Positions 52,919 through 63,999 of a DNA stretch of 64,000 bases are shown here, piece after piece. The number at the start of each line of letters is the position of its first letter. The first letter of the stretch is position 1. This DNA is from Nitrospirota bacterium (GTDB lineage: Bacteria > Nitrospirota > Thermodesulfovibrionia > Thermodesulfovibrionales > UBA6898): contig JACRLO010000007.1 in the NCBI GenBank assembly GCA_016235245.1, forward strand, positions 1-64,000. Direction: 5' to 3'. The notes beneath the pieces are model-generated. The model saw only the letters and a program-made list of their open reading frames with translations, was not told the DNA's origin and made no database searches. The translations under genes were made by a program, and so were the position numbers.

Positions 52919-54124
52919 TTACGTTAACCGGGAATGCTCAAAGAGCATTACCCTGTTCCTGCCTGATTCCTTGGATTTATACAAAGCCGCATCTGCCAGC
53001 TTTATCGCTGTTTCTATTGTATCACCATCCGCAGGAAAAGTTGCGACACCACCGCTGATCGACACAAAACCAAGGGGCTGCTTTTCCCGGTGCTTAAAGA
53101 GCGTGGTCTCTATCATATTCCTGATCTTTTCGGCATAGATTGCCGCACCCTGCTTGTCCGTGTTGGGGAGCATGACAATAAATTCCTCTCCGCCGTACCG
53201 CGCAACGACATCGCGGCTCCGTGTATGCTTCTTCAGGAGTCTGCCAAGCTCCCTCAGGAGATAATCCCCTTCGGCATGACCGTTCTGGTCGTTGTATTTC
53301 TTAAAATGGTCAATATCGAACATGAAGATCGATATGGGGAAGTTATAGCTGAGGGCCTTCTGTGCTTCATCAATAGAACGCTCCGCAAAATATTTTCTGT
53401 TGTAAAGTTTTGTCAGGGCGTCGGTATTCGCCTCCTCCTGAGCCGTCGAAATCCTCTCGCAGTTCTGCAGGGATACTGCAGCAAGGTCTGTCACCATCGC
53501 AATGAGCCGTTTCTCATCGCCCGTAGGGTTGATAAGCCTGCCAAGACCGAGTACGCCAACCAGACGTCCCCTGAAGATCATCGGCGCTGCGTGCATGATC
53601 TGACTATCGGCTGTCCTTGAGCCCGGCGGACTGTTTTCCTGGGAAAGCATCACCTTCAGCTCCGCTGCCCTGCCGATATAACCTTCACCGACAGCCATGG
53701 AAACCGCCTCTTTCCTTTTCGACCCATAGGCGGCCTCAAGCGTAAGCACCCCCTTCGCTTCGTTATAGATATAGACTTCAATGCATTCAGTATTGACAAG
53801 ATCTTTCGTTACCCTGATAACCGATGATATGGTCTCGTCAAAGGTGAGGCTTGAGTTCAGATGTTTTACCGTCTCCGGTATGCGGACAACAAAGTAGATA
53901 TATTTTTCATTCTGTTTTTTCAGTTCATCGATCTGCCGCCGCATATCATTCTTCCCGGATTCCGAAAGAGAAAGCCTCTTTTCAAATTCTTTCTGGTCGT
54001 TCAAAAGTCTCTTTCTCTCGAAGATGCCGCCGGAAGCCTTACCGATGAAGAAGAAGACAAACGCGGTCAGACTTGCAATGACAAGAGCATAGGCTGTTTG
54101 TGGGTCAGACAGCAGTTCTATCAT
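52919..54124 (-). CDS. Membrane GAF-GGDEF diguanylate cyclase
   Basis: 401 residues. N-terminal membrane helix (ALVIASLTAFVFFFIG), a coiled coil ~40-75, a GAF domain ~90-225, and a GGDEF domain from ~245. Active-site ARYGGEEFIVMLP near residue 320, with the inhibitory I-site RSRD exactly five residues before GGEEF. It makes c-di-GMP and is likely product-inhibited. Co-directional with the GGDDF protein. Confidence 0.92.
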   Translation of the reverse strand: MIELLSDPQTAYALVIASLTAFVFFFIGKASGGIFERKRLLNDQKEFEKRLSLSESGKNDMRRQIDELKKQNEKYIYFVVRIPETVKHLNSSLTFDETISSVIRVTKDLVNTECIEVYIYNEAKGVLTLEAAYGSKRKEAVSMAVGEGYIGRAAELKVMLSQENSPPGSRTADSQIMHAAPMIFRGRLVGVLGLGRLINPTGDEKRLIAMVTDLAAVSLQNCERISTAQEEANTDALTKLYNRKYFAERSIDEAQKALSYNFPISIFMFDIDHFKKYNDQNGHAEGDYLLRELGRLLKKHTRSRDVVARYGGEEFIVMLPNTDKQGAAIYAEKIRNMIETTLFKHREKQPLGFVSISGGVATFPADGDTIETAIKLADAALYKSKESGRNRVMLFEHSRLT

Positions 54125-54195
54125 GGGCGTCCATATCCTTTAGCCGCAGGAGAGCCGGAGAATAATTCAGCATCCTGGCCCTTACGCCATCCCGC

Positions 54196-54933
54196 TTATT
54201 TGAGGTTGCCGCAGGTCGGGCATTGAGGGTCCTTGAACCCCTTGAAAGTCCTGAAGCTCATATCATTGCCTGACCAGACCAACAGCCTGCCCTTTAAGGG
54301 TTTGCCGATATTTGCAAGATATTTGATCGCCTCCATGGCCTGCATGGTGCCGATCACGCCAGGGGTTGCACCGAGCACCGGGAAGACCTCTTTGGGAGGG
54401 GATTCAGGGAAATAACATCTCAGGCAGGGTGTCTCCGGCGACTGTATGAACGTAAGCCTGCCGTCGAGCCCCCAGATGCTCCCATGGACCAGAGGGATAT
54501 TCTTCCGGATCGCAGATTCGTTGAGAAGATACCGGGTCGGGAAATTATCCATGCAGTCAAGGATGAGGTCAGCATTCCCGACCAGTTCGTCCACATTCTC
54601 TGCAACGATCTTGTCAGTAATTGCGGTAACCGTGATGTGGGGGTTCAGCTCTTCAAGCGTCTGCTTTGCTGAAATTGCCTTGTTTGTGCCGATCCGGTTA
54701 TGGTTATGGAGTATCTGGCGGTTAAGGTTCGACTGGTCAGGAGAGTCAAAATCACAGATGCGGATATTGCCGACTCCTGCAACTGCAAGGTAGATCGAGA
54801 CCGGGGAACCGAGCCCTCCGGCCCCGGCAATAAAGATCGTTGAGTTCTTGATCTTTGCCTGGGTCTCTTCTCCCCATCCTTCCATCATCATCTGGCGGGT
54901 GTATCTGCTGATCTCTTCCGGTGTGAATGCCAT
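54196..54933 (-). CDS. HesA/MoeB/ThiF-family E1-like adenylyltransferase
   Basis: 245 residues. ATP-binding IFIAGAGGLGSPVSIYLAVAG near residue 33, Arg motif SNLNRQIL near 68, DCMDNFPTRYLLN near 128. Zinc cysteines CLRC near 172 and CPTC near the end; a possible catalytic Cys lies between. It adenylates the C-terminus of a sulfur-carrier protein (ThiS or MoaD type). Which carrier is unknown. GGGGAGGAATACT precedes the ATG, and it is divergent from the acyl-synthetase fusion gene. Confidence 0.9.
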   Translation of the reverse strand: MAFTPEEISRYTRQMMMEGWGEETQAKIKNSTIFIAGAGGLGSPVSIYLAVAGVGNIRICDFDSPDQSNLNRQILHNHNRIGTNKAISAKQTLEELNPHITVTAITDKIVAENVDELVGNADLILDCMDNFPTRYLLNESAIRKNIPLVHGSIWGLDGRLTFIQSPETPCLRCYFPESPPKEVFPVLGATPGVIGTMQAMEAIKYLANIGKPLKGRLLVWSGNDMSFRTFKGFKDPQCPTCGNLK

Positions 54934-55055
54934 AGTATTCCTCCCCTTCTGCCTCGTGGTGCGACAAACATGCTAGTATAGCTATAGTAAAGATGCCGCA
55001 GTTTTAAAAAAGTATAGCAGATGATCGAACGAACCTTCAATAAAGCTCAGGGACT
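54934..55055. other. Divergent intergenic region
   Basis: 122 bp between the MoeB-like gene and the acyl-CoA synthetase fusion. It contains the ribosome sites of both. No consensus promoter stands out and no RNA gene is seen. Confidence 0.3.
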
Positions 55056-57710
55056 ATGGCAGAAACCATAATCGACCTTTTCCGCAAGGCAGTTTCTGCC
55101 TATCCTGATAATACTGCCTTTCATTACTCCAATGATGGCTGGCAGACCATTACATACCGAGAGCTTGCCGGCAGAGTACGTAGACTTGCATCGTATCTGA
55201 TTACCGCAGGGGTCAAGAGGAATGACCGTATTGCCGTCTTCTCGGAAAATCGTCCTGAGTGGTCTGTTGCTTATCTCGCGATCCTCTCTTGCGGCTGCAT
55301 AGCCGTACCGCTCGATGCCCAGCTTGGTCCGGAAGAGGTAAAGACCCTGCTGCTTGATGCAGGTACCGGTATTGTCCTGCAAAGCGATAAGACCGCAGGT
55401 CAGCTTACGGTTTTTGCGGAGCATTTCCGGAAATCTGCCGGCAAAGACCCCCAGTTTATTGATTTTGACAGCAGCGCATACCGGGCAATAGAAGAGAGCC
55501 CTTCAACAGGACCTCTGCCCGCATGCGATCAGGACGATATCGCATCAATAATATATACGTCAGGTACAACAGGAAATCCGAAGGGCGTTGTTCTTACCCA
55601 TCGGAACTTCTGCTCTGATGCCAGAGCGCTCATTGACGCAGGCATAGTTTCGCATGAAGACAATGTCCTTTCCATTCTTCCTCTGCATCATACCTATGCT
55701 TTTATGTGTACCTTCCTCGTCCCGCTGTTTCTTGGAGCTTCCATAACCTATCCCCTGAGCATGAAAGGCCCTGACATGATTGCAGCCATACAGGGGAGGG
55801 GCGTTAGCGTGCTGATCGGTGTACCACAGCTGCTTAGCATGATCAGAAACGGTATTATGAACAGGATCGATGCGCTGACCTGGCCGCTGCCCTTTCTTCT
55901 GGCAAAGTGTATCGCTCTTTCCAGAACGCTCAGAAGAAGGCTCAGCTTCAATCTTGGCAGGTTTATCTTTAGATCAGTTCACAGGAGCTTCGGAACCCGC
56001 TTCCGGTTCTTTGCCAGTGGCGGCGCAAAGCTCGATCCTGCAGTCATGGAAGGCCTTGAGGCTCTTGGATTTACTGTCCTTGAAGGCTATGGACTCACCG
56101 AGACCTCTCCTGTCGTAACCTTCAACCCTCTTGACAAACGGAAACCCGGCTCTGCAGGGAAACCTCTTCCTTCTGTTTCGATCAGGATTGCCGATCCCTC
56201 TGAGACCGGTGAGGGAGAGGTAGAGATAAAGGGACCCATGGTCATGAATGGCTATTATAACAAGCCTTCCGCAACTGCCGAGGTGATGCATGACGGATGG
56301 TTCAGGACCGGCGATATCGGCAGACTGGACGCTGACGGTTATCTCTATATCACCGGCAGGTCAAAAGAGGTCATTGTCCTGAGTTCAGGCAAGAACATCT
56401 ATCCTGAAGATGTTGAAAAGATGTATCTGTCATCGAAACTGATCAAAGAGCTCTGCGTTATCGGCATAGAGCATCAAGGGATAACAGACTCTCTCCATGC
56501 GGTGATCGTCCCTGATTTTGATTACGCAAAACAGGCTGCCCTTTCCAATCTGCAGGATGCGGTCAAGTGGGAGATCAATGCACTCTCCGGAAGCCTTCCC
56601 TCATACATGAGAATACAGGGGTTCACGCTCCGGAAAGACCCCCTGCCCCGGACACCGCTCGGCAAATTGCGTCGCTTTATGATCAGGGCCGGTCAGCAGC
56701 AGCCGGCACCGGTAAAGCATGATATTCCTTCTGCTGATCAGACATTGTTTGCAGATGAGGTTGGCAGCAAGGTGCTGAAGGTTATCAGTGATTTATCGAA
56801 GAAAGAAAATGAGATACAGGCAGATGATAATCTTGAACTCGACCTGGGCCTGGATTCGCTCTCCAGGATCGAACTCGTTGTGGCACTTGAAAAAGCGCTT
56901 TTCCTGAAGCTCCCCGAGGATTTCATGTCTGATATCCATACCATCAGGGAACTCATCGAAAAAACCAGAGCATCGTTACAGGGGCCCAGAGCAGTGCAGG
57001 CTGAGAAGACCGGCTGGAAAGAGATCATATCCGCAGAGCCCCAAGAGCAGATCATGCTTGAGAGACCTGAATTGATAATGCTGCCGTCGAGGGTGGTGTA
57101 TGCTGCTCTGAGGCTGTTCATGAAGCTCCTTTTTCGCCTCGAAACACAGGGGCTTGAGAATGTTCCTGTCCCCGGGAATTTCATCATTACCCCAAATCAT
57201 GCCAGCTATCTCGATGGGTTTGTTGTCGTGCTTTCATTGCCCTTCTCTGTATTCAGAAACCTGTATCTGCTGGGTATCAGCGATTTTTTCATCGGCTCCC
57301 TGAAGGGATGGATTGCAAAGAAGACCCATGTGATCCCCATTGACTCCTCCGCATACCTCAGCAGGGCGCTCCAGACTTCTGCGTACGTGCTGCGGCATGG
57401 CCGCTCTCTCTGCGTCTTCCCTGAAGGTGGACGGTCGCCTGACAATGCGCTCCTTGAGTTCAAAAAAGGTGTCGGCATCCTTGCCGTAGAAATGGGAATA
57501 CCTGTTGTCCCTGTTTATATTAAAGGGGCGTTTGAGGCCCTGCCGAGAGAGGCAGCATGGCCAAAGTTCACCAGGATCTCAGTCATCTTCGGAACGCCGC
57601 TTTCTGCAAAGGAGACAGATTTTTCCAAAAAACCTGCGGAGATGGATGATTACCAATATTTTGCGTCTCTGATACGGGAGAAGGTGAAGGAACTATCCCA
57701 GTCCTCCTAG
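55056..57710 (+). CDS. Acyl-CoA/acyl-ACP synthetase, ACP domain and PlsC-type acyltransferase fusion
   Basis: 884 residues in three parts. Residues ~1-530 are an AMP-forming ligase (P-loop SIIYTSGTTGNPKGVVLTH near 165, motif EGYGLTETSPVV near 345, and YLYITGRSKEVIV near 428). Residues ~560-645 are a carrier domain whose phosphopantetheine serine lies in DLGLDSLSRIELV near 600. Residues ~660-884 are a PlsC-type acyltransferase (NHASYLDGF near 710, FPEGGRSPDNALLEF near 790). It could activate a fatty acid, hold it on its own ACP and pass it to a lysophospholipid or glycerol phosphate. In E. coli Aas the order is acyltransferase then ligase, without an ACP. Confidence 0.88.
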   Translation: MAETIIDLFRKAVSAYPDNTAFHYSNDGWQTITYRELAGRVRRLASYLITAGVKRNDRIAVFSENRPEWSVAYLAILSCGCIAVPLDAQLGPEEVKTLLLDAGTGIVLQSDKTAGQLTVFAEHFRKSAGKDPQFIDFDSSAYRAIEESPSTGPLPACDQDDIASIIYTSGTTGNPKGVVLTHRNFCSDARALIDAGIVSHEDNVLSILPLHHTYAFMCTFLVPLFLGASITYPLSMKGPDMIAAIQGRGVSVLIGVPQLLSMIRNGIMNRIDALTWPLPFLLAKCIALSRTLRRRLSFNLGRFIFRSVHRSFGTRFRFFASGGAKLDPAVMEGLEALGFTVLEGYGLTETSPVVTFNPLDKRKPGSAGKPLPSVSIRIADPSETGEGEVEIKGPMVMNGYYNKPSATAEVMHDGWFRTGDIGRLDADGYLYITGRSKEVIVLSSGKNIYPEDVEKMYLSSKLIKELCVIGIEHQGITDSLHAVIVPDFDYAKQAALSNLQDAVKWEINALSGSLPSYMRIQGFTLRKDPLPRTPLGKLRRFMIRAGQQQPAPVKHDIPSADQTLFADEVGSKVLKVISDLSKKENEIQADDNLELDLGLDSLSRIELVVALEKALFLKLPEDFMSDIHTIRELIEKTRASLQGPRAVQAEKTGWKEIISAEPQEQIMLERPELIMLPSRVVYAALRLFMKLLFRLETQGLENVPVPGNFIITPNHASYLDGFVVVLSLPFSVFRNLYLLGISDFFIGSLKGWIAKKTHVIPIDSSAYLSRALQTSAYVLRHGRSLCVFPEGGRSPDNALLEFKKGVGILAVEMGIPVVPVYIKGAFEALPREAAWPKFTRISVIFGTPLSAKETDFSKKPAEMDDYQYFASLIREKVKELSQSS

Positions 57711-57874
57711 GCTGGCGGCCGGCCGGAGCTGTTTTGCCCATTGCCGCCGATGATACTGATCAGTTTCGTGAGCAGCTGCCTGAAAATGCCACGACTTTTT
57801 CCTGCGGAGCTTTTGAGTGAGGGGTATATGGTTATTCGTCCATGCTTGTCAGCCTCGTATGTCCTGCTTCCCAT
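57707..57874 (-). CDS. Small protein of 55 residues, unknown function
   Basis: Minus-strand ATG 57874 to TAG 57707 (4-nt overlap with the stop of the fusion gene on the other strand). It encodes MGSRTYEADKHGRITIYPSL, then KSSAGKSRGIFRQLLTKLIS, then a Gly/Asn/Ser-rich tail IIGGNGQNSSGRPPA. Basic, no membrane helix, no family recognised. Support comes from a good promoter exactly upstream (TTGACT, 16-nt spacer, TATAAT, 6 nt to the ATG) and an intact frame. There is no ribosome site, so leaderless translation would be needed. Confidence 0.5.
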   Translation of the reverse strand: MGSRTYEADKHGRITIYPSLKSSAGKSRGIFRQLLTKLISIIGGNGQNSSGRPPA

Positions 57875-57880
57875 AGTGAA

Positions 57881-57908
57881 ATTATAGCAGAGAAAAATGG
57901 CGAGTCAA
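57881..57908 (-). promoter_or_regulatory. Promoter of the 55-residue gene
   Basis: On the minus strand TTGACT (57908-57903), 16-nt spacer, TATAAT (57886-57881), then six bases (TTCACT) to the ATG at 57874. A start site at the A of the ATG is the expected position for this -10 box. Confidence 0.6.
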
Positions 57909-58061
57909 ATTAAGATTGATTCATTATATGGCCTGAGCAGCGTTAAGGGTTGCAACCAATGCTCATCAGGGGCTTCCTGCTTCAGCAACGTGCGGGATAT
58001 GTTCTGTTTTAACCGGGTCCATTGCTTTACATTTCTCCCGTTATTCCTGTATCTTTTTAAG
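57909..58061. other. Gap upstream of the PHP gene
   Basis: About 150 bp that is open in the PHP frame but unlike the family, and therefore probably untranslated. No repeat, hairpin with T tract or RNA gene is obvious. Confidence 0.3.
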
Positions 58062-58724
58062 ATGATCGATCTTCATACACACACTATTTTCAGCGATGGA
58101 GAGCTGATTCCTTTTGAGCTGGTCAGGAGGGCTGAGGCAATAGGATGCCGGGCTATTGCTATCACGGACCACATGGATGCATCCAATCTTGACCTTATCA
58201 TCCCCCGTATCGTAAAAGCTGTCGAAAAGCTTAAATCCCATGTCCCGATCGATGTAATCCCCGGCGCAGAGATTACCCACGCACCGCCCGGACTGATCGC
58301 AGACCTGGTAAAAGATGCCCGTGCGCTCGGCGCAAAGATCGTTGTTGTGCATGGCGAGACGATTGCTGAACCGGTGATAAAAGGCACGAACAGGGCCGCT
58401 ATTGAGGCTGGCGCCGACATCCTCTCTCATCCGGGAATGATCAGCATCGAGGACATGCTCCGCGCAAAGGAAAAGAACGTTCTTCTTGAGATCACGGCGC
58501 GACGGGGCCATGCATTCACCAACGGCTATCTCGCAAAAGAAGCTATAAAGTTCGGCGTGCCTCTTTGCATCAATACTGACGCTCACGGCCCCGGGGATCT
58601 CATCACGAAGGAGCATGCCCGGAACATCCTGCTGGGAGCCGGTATTGAGGAAAACAGGATAGATTCCGTATTTGAAAATTCTAAATCCCTTGTAGATAGA
58701 GTCCTAAGGAGGAGCAATGCCTAA
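58062..58724 (+). CDS. PHP-domain phosphoesterase
   Basis: About 220 residues from ATG 58062, chosen because the PHP motif begins at once (MIDLHTHTIFSDGE). The frame upstream to 57897 lacks family features. Metal ligands: HTHT near residue 5, ITDHMD near 35, GAEITH near 70, VHGET near 95, SHPGM near 125, NTDAHGPGD near 175. Members include histidinol phosphatases and other phosphoesterases; the substrate is unknown. Its stop overlaps the next gene by 8 nt. Confidence 0.87.
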   Translation: MIDLHTHTIFSDGELIPFELVRRAEAIGCRAIAITDHMDASNLDLIIPRIVKAVEKLKSHVPIDVIPGAEITHAPPGLIADLVKDARALGAKIVVVHGETIAEPVIKGTNRAAIEAGADILSHPGMISIEDMLRAKEKNVLLEITARRGHAFTNGYLAKEAIKFGVPLCINTDAHGPGDLITKEHARNILLGAGIEENRIDSVFENSKSLVDRVLRRSNA

Positions 58725-59418
58725 AGCGATAAAAAAGAAGTCAGCGCATAAAAAAGAGGTCGATACTGAGATACAGGTAAAAGACAGTTTCGAAGGCATG
58801 AAAAAGGTCTTCGAACAGAGGCAGAAGTCACTTGTTAGCTATGGCCTGGTTGCGCTCAGCGCGGCAATTGTCATCGGCGGCATCGCCGTTTACCGGTTCA
58901 GTGCCAATGACAAGGCCCGGCAACTCGAATACGACGCGTACAAGGCCTATTACAACATATATCAGAAGACACCTCTTGCCGGGCAGGACAAAGCACAAAA
59001 AGCTCTGGAACTGTTTCAGCAGGCATATGAAAAGAAGAAGTCGCCAAGGGTTCTTCTCTTTATAGCAGACGCATATGCAGAAATGGCAAAATACGATGAA
59101 GCGTTAAAGACGCTTGATGAATTCACTCAACGGTTTGTTCGTGAAGAGGCCCTCATCCCCCTGGCCTATCAAAAAATGGTTGTGCTGCAGCTCAAGAAAG
59201 GGAGTAGGGATGAGGCATTAAAGACCCTTGACAGGATTTCTGCTGCTCCGGGCGACATGCTAAAGGACTTTGCCCTTATCCAGAAGGCGAGAATGCTCGA
59301 ACAGGATGGCAAAAAAGATGAAGCAATCGTGAAGTATAAGGAGCTTGCGGCGAAATACCCTCAGTCACCCTATGTTGAGGAGGCAAAGACAAAATCCGGC
59401 GAGAAAAAAGCAGGATAA
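58717..59418 (+). CDS. Single-pass membrane TPR protein (YfgM-like)
   Basis: 233 residues. Lys-rich cytoplasmic tail (residues 1-40), one membrane helix (LVALSAAIVIGGIAVY near 45-60) and about four TPR-like repeats to the end (ALELFQQAYEKKKSP, EALKTLDEFTQRF, EALKTLDRISAAPG, EAIVKYKELAAKYPQSPYVE). This matches the layout of YfgM, an assistant of the SecYEG translocon, though the similarity is one of architecture. It overlaps the PHP gene by 8 nt. Confidence 0.78.
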   Translation: MPKAIKKKSAHKKEVDTEIQVKDSFEGMKKVFEQRQKSLVSYGLVALSAAIVIGGIAVYRFSANDKARQLEYDAYKAYYNIYQKTPLAGQDKAQKALELFQQAYEKKKSPRVLLFIADAYAEMAKYDEALKTLDEFTQRFVREEALIPLAYQKMVVLQLKKGSRDEALKTLDRISAAPGDMLKDFALIQKARMLEQDGKKDEAIVKYKELAAKYPQSPYVEEAKTKSGEKKAG

Positions 59419-59429
59419 TAAAAGACCGA

Positions 59430-60680
59430 TTACGCTTTTCGGGTTTTCTTTGATTTGGTGCTCTTCCTTGCGGTTGCAGCACCTTTCTTTTTGCCTGAAA
59501 CAGAGGAGACTTTTACTTTCTTCTGCGACACCTTTTTCATAAGAGCCCTATCGAGATTGTCCAGACTGAAAAGGTCCTTTGGCGGCAGATAGATCGTGCT
59601 CCCTTTCTTGAGGGGCATAATCTTTTCAATGGCGTTCAGGGAAAGAATTACCGGCACAGGGATACCGGTTTTCCCTGAGATACTTTTGAAGGTATCGCCC
59701 GACTTTACCGTGTATCGGTCAATGGTAAAGCGTTCCACTTCAGGAATGGAAGCGAGCTTCTCCATAAACAGGTCCCGCGACCCTACAGGGATCTTCAGAA
59801 TATACCGTTCTGCATCCGGCGGTGTACACCATCTCCTGAGCTCAGGATTCAGCCTCTTGACCTCGTCAAGCGTTATACCGGCGCATTCAGCTACAACAGC
59901 CAGATCAATCGGAGATTCTATCTCAACCTCGTCATAGCTCAGGGGCGTCTGATACTCTATTGCTTCAAACCCGAACTCCCTGGGATTGGAGGCTATCATG
60001 CTTGCCGCAATGAACCTCGGCACATACTCCTTTGTCTCTGTCCTGATATGCTTTGTATCCAGAAGGTCCCAGTAGTCGTCTGCGTTGCTTTTCTTCATTG
60101 CCCGCATGATCTTGCCCTCGCCTGCATTATAGGCAGCCATGGCAAGGTTCCATGATCCGAACATGCCATGGAGATCTTTCAGATAGTCTGCCGCCGCCTC
60201 GGTAGACTTGACAGGATCCCGTCTTTCGTCTTTCCACCAGTTGATCTCAAGGCCGTATCTCTTGGCGGTCGACGCGATAAACTGCCAGGGACCCGCAGCA
60301 TGGGCAATGGAATAAGCGTTCGTACTGAAGCCGCTCTCTATAAGCGACATAAAAACTATATCTTCCGGAACATCTTTTTTCCTGAGGATATCTTTCATGA
60401 CATCGAGGTACTTTCCGGATCTGCTCAGATACAGGGCAAACCGGTCCTTGATCCTGTTGGCAAAAAGGCTGATATTTCTGTCAACAGCCCTTGAGGCGGT
60501 CTGATTATCAGCATAGGGCACAAGGACAGGAGATGGCTGAAGGACGATACTGTTCTGGGGCTGGTTAACAGACGGAAGCTCTTGGCTGATCTTTTCTTCT
60601 GATGATTCTAATGCTATTGCCGGCAAACTTGTGAGCAGAAGCATAGAGAGAATGGAAAAAAGATGTATGAATCTTTTCAT
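59430..60680 (-). CDS. mltD: Membrane-bound lytic murein transglycosylase (MltD type) with LysM
   Basis: 416 residues. N-terminal signal peptide (LFSILSMLLLTSLPAIA). Transglycosylase domain with catalytic Glu in FMSLIESGFSTNAYS near residue 115, AAGPWQFIASTAKRYGL near 130 and MAAYNAGEGKIMRAM near 190. A LysM repeat (YTVKSGDTFKSISGKTGIP) near 320. A Lys/Arg-rich tail (KKGAATARKSTKSKKTRKA) is unusual and may bind anionic wall polymer. It cleaves peptidoglycan glycan strands. Converges with the YfgM-like gene. Confidence 0.92.
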   Translation of the reverse strand: MKRFIHLFSILSMLLLTSLPAIALESSEEKISQELPSVNQPQNSIVLQPSPVLVPYADNQTASRAVDRNISLFANRIKDRFALYLSRSGKYLDVMKDILRKKDVPEDIVFMSLIESGFSTNAYSIAHAAGPWQFIASTAKRYGLEINWWKDERRDPVKSTEAAADYLKDLHGMFGSWNLAMAAYNAGEGKIMRAMKKSNADDYWDLLDTKHIRTETKEYVPRFIAASMIASNPREFGFEAIEYQTPLSYDEVEIESPIDLAVVAECAGITLDEVKRLNPELRRWCTPPDAERYILKIPVGSRDLFMEKLASIPEVERFTIDRYTVKSGDTFKSISGKTGIPVPVILSLNAIEKIMPLKKGSTIYLPPKDLFSLDNLDRALMKKVSQKKVKVSSVSGKKKGAATARKSTKSKKTRKA

Positions 60681-60716
60681 TGGCTATTATTCTCCCGTTA
60701 GCGCCTCCCTTTGTCA

Positions 60717-60744
60717 AGTATAATAGGGCATTTATATAGGGCAA
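60717..60744 (-). promoter_or_regulatory. Promoter of mltD
   Basis: On the minus strand TTGCCC (60744-60739), 16-nt spacer, TATACT (60722-60717), 36 nt before the mltD ATG. The remainder of the 230-bp gap between mltD and pncC shows no gene; the plus-strand TTGACA at 60868 has no clear -10. Confidence 0.5.
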
Positions 60745-60911
60745 ACTTTAAATAAAGCGTCCCATATGCACACTTTATCAGCCACAAATAACGTGCAACC
60801 TCTCTGTTCACAAGGATCAGGGGGAAAGACGCTGAAGACATCCATAACTCTTGAGAGAAGCATATCATTGACAACGACAAAGTCCGGACACCAAAATAGA
60901 ACTGTACAAGC

Positions 60912-63423
<2,512 letters not shown>

Positions 63424-63428
63424 CCTTT

Positions 63429-63656
63429 ATGAAAAGACTGACTGAAAAAGAACTGAAAGCAGCGCCGGACTATAAAGAGCTCAAATGGTATCAGGGCATA
63501 GCCGTAATTGTGGCAGCCTTTGGAGAGACCTGGAAGCGGCTGTCTGACACGCAGGACTACACGGATGCCGACTACTTTGTGGTTATGGACGAAGACGACA
63601 GGGGATCTTTTTTCGGAACTTACTCAGACGACGAACCCATAGAACCGAGCAACTAA
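63429..63656 (+). CDS. Small acidic protein of unknown function
   Basis: 75 residues (MKRLTEKELKAAPDYKELKW ... EPIEPSN). It starts 5 nt after ligA. The tail is acidic with DADYFVVMDEDDRGSFFG. No recognised family or membrane helix. Position and spacing suggest it is translated with ligA. It may be a regulator of ligA or an unrelated short protein. Confidence 0.6.
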   Translation: MKRLTEKELKAAPDYKELKWYQGIAVIVAAFGETWKRLSDTQDYTDADYFVVMDEDDRGSFFGTYSDDEPIEPSN

Positions 63657-63660
63657 CCTA

Positions 63661-63999
63661 TCAACTCTCCGGCGTCACCGGCTGCTGAACCGGGGATACG
63701 CTGCAAATCTCTTCTGATAATTCAGGCTTGAAATCATTTTTGAATATGGTGAGAATAATGTGGGGGATCGCCTCAGCAAGATATGCGACCACAGTCGCCC
63801 AAAAAGCCATCATAAGCAGGACCTTTAAGTCCCTTACCTGATCAGTAACAATTGCATTCAGCAGATAGCAGAACGTAAAGAAAAGTCCCCAGATAAGCGG
63901 AGCAACAAATGCGATAAGAATTAATATGCGGTGGGGCTTATTCGCTGCCAGCTTCCAAACTCCTGCCGCAAACAGAAGATAGGGCACAAAAACACGGAC
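63661..63999 (-). CDS. Integral membrane protein of unknown function, cut by the window edge
   Basis: The frame remains open to the right edge of the window, so the true start is outside. A GTG at 63987 would give 108 residues. Three hydrophobic stretches (ILILIAFVAPLIWGLFFTFC, LLMMAFWATVVAYLAEAIPHI and an N-terminal one) indicate a membrane protein. The tail is Ser/Pro rich (SVSPVQQPVTPES). No family recognised. It converges with the small gene after ligA with only 4 nt between the stops. Confidence 0.6.
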   Translation of the reverse strand, partial: VRVFVPYLLFAAGVWKLAANKPHRILILIAFVAPLIWGLFFTFCYLLNAIVTDQVRDLKVLLMMAFWATVVAYLAEAIPHIILTIFKNDFKPELSEEICSVSPVQQPVTPES

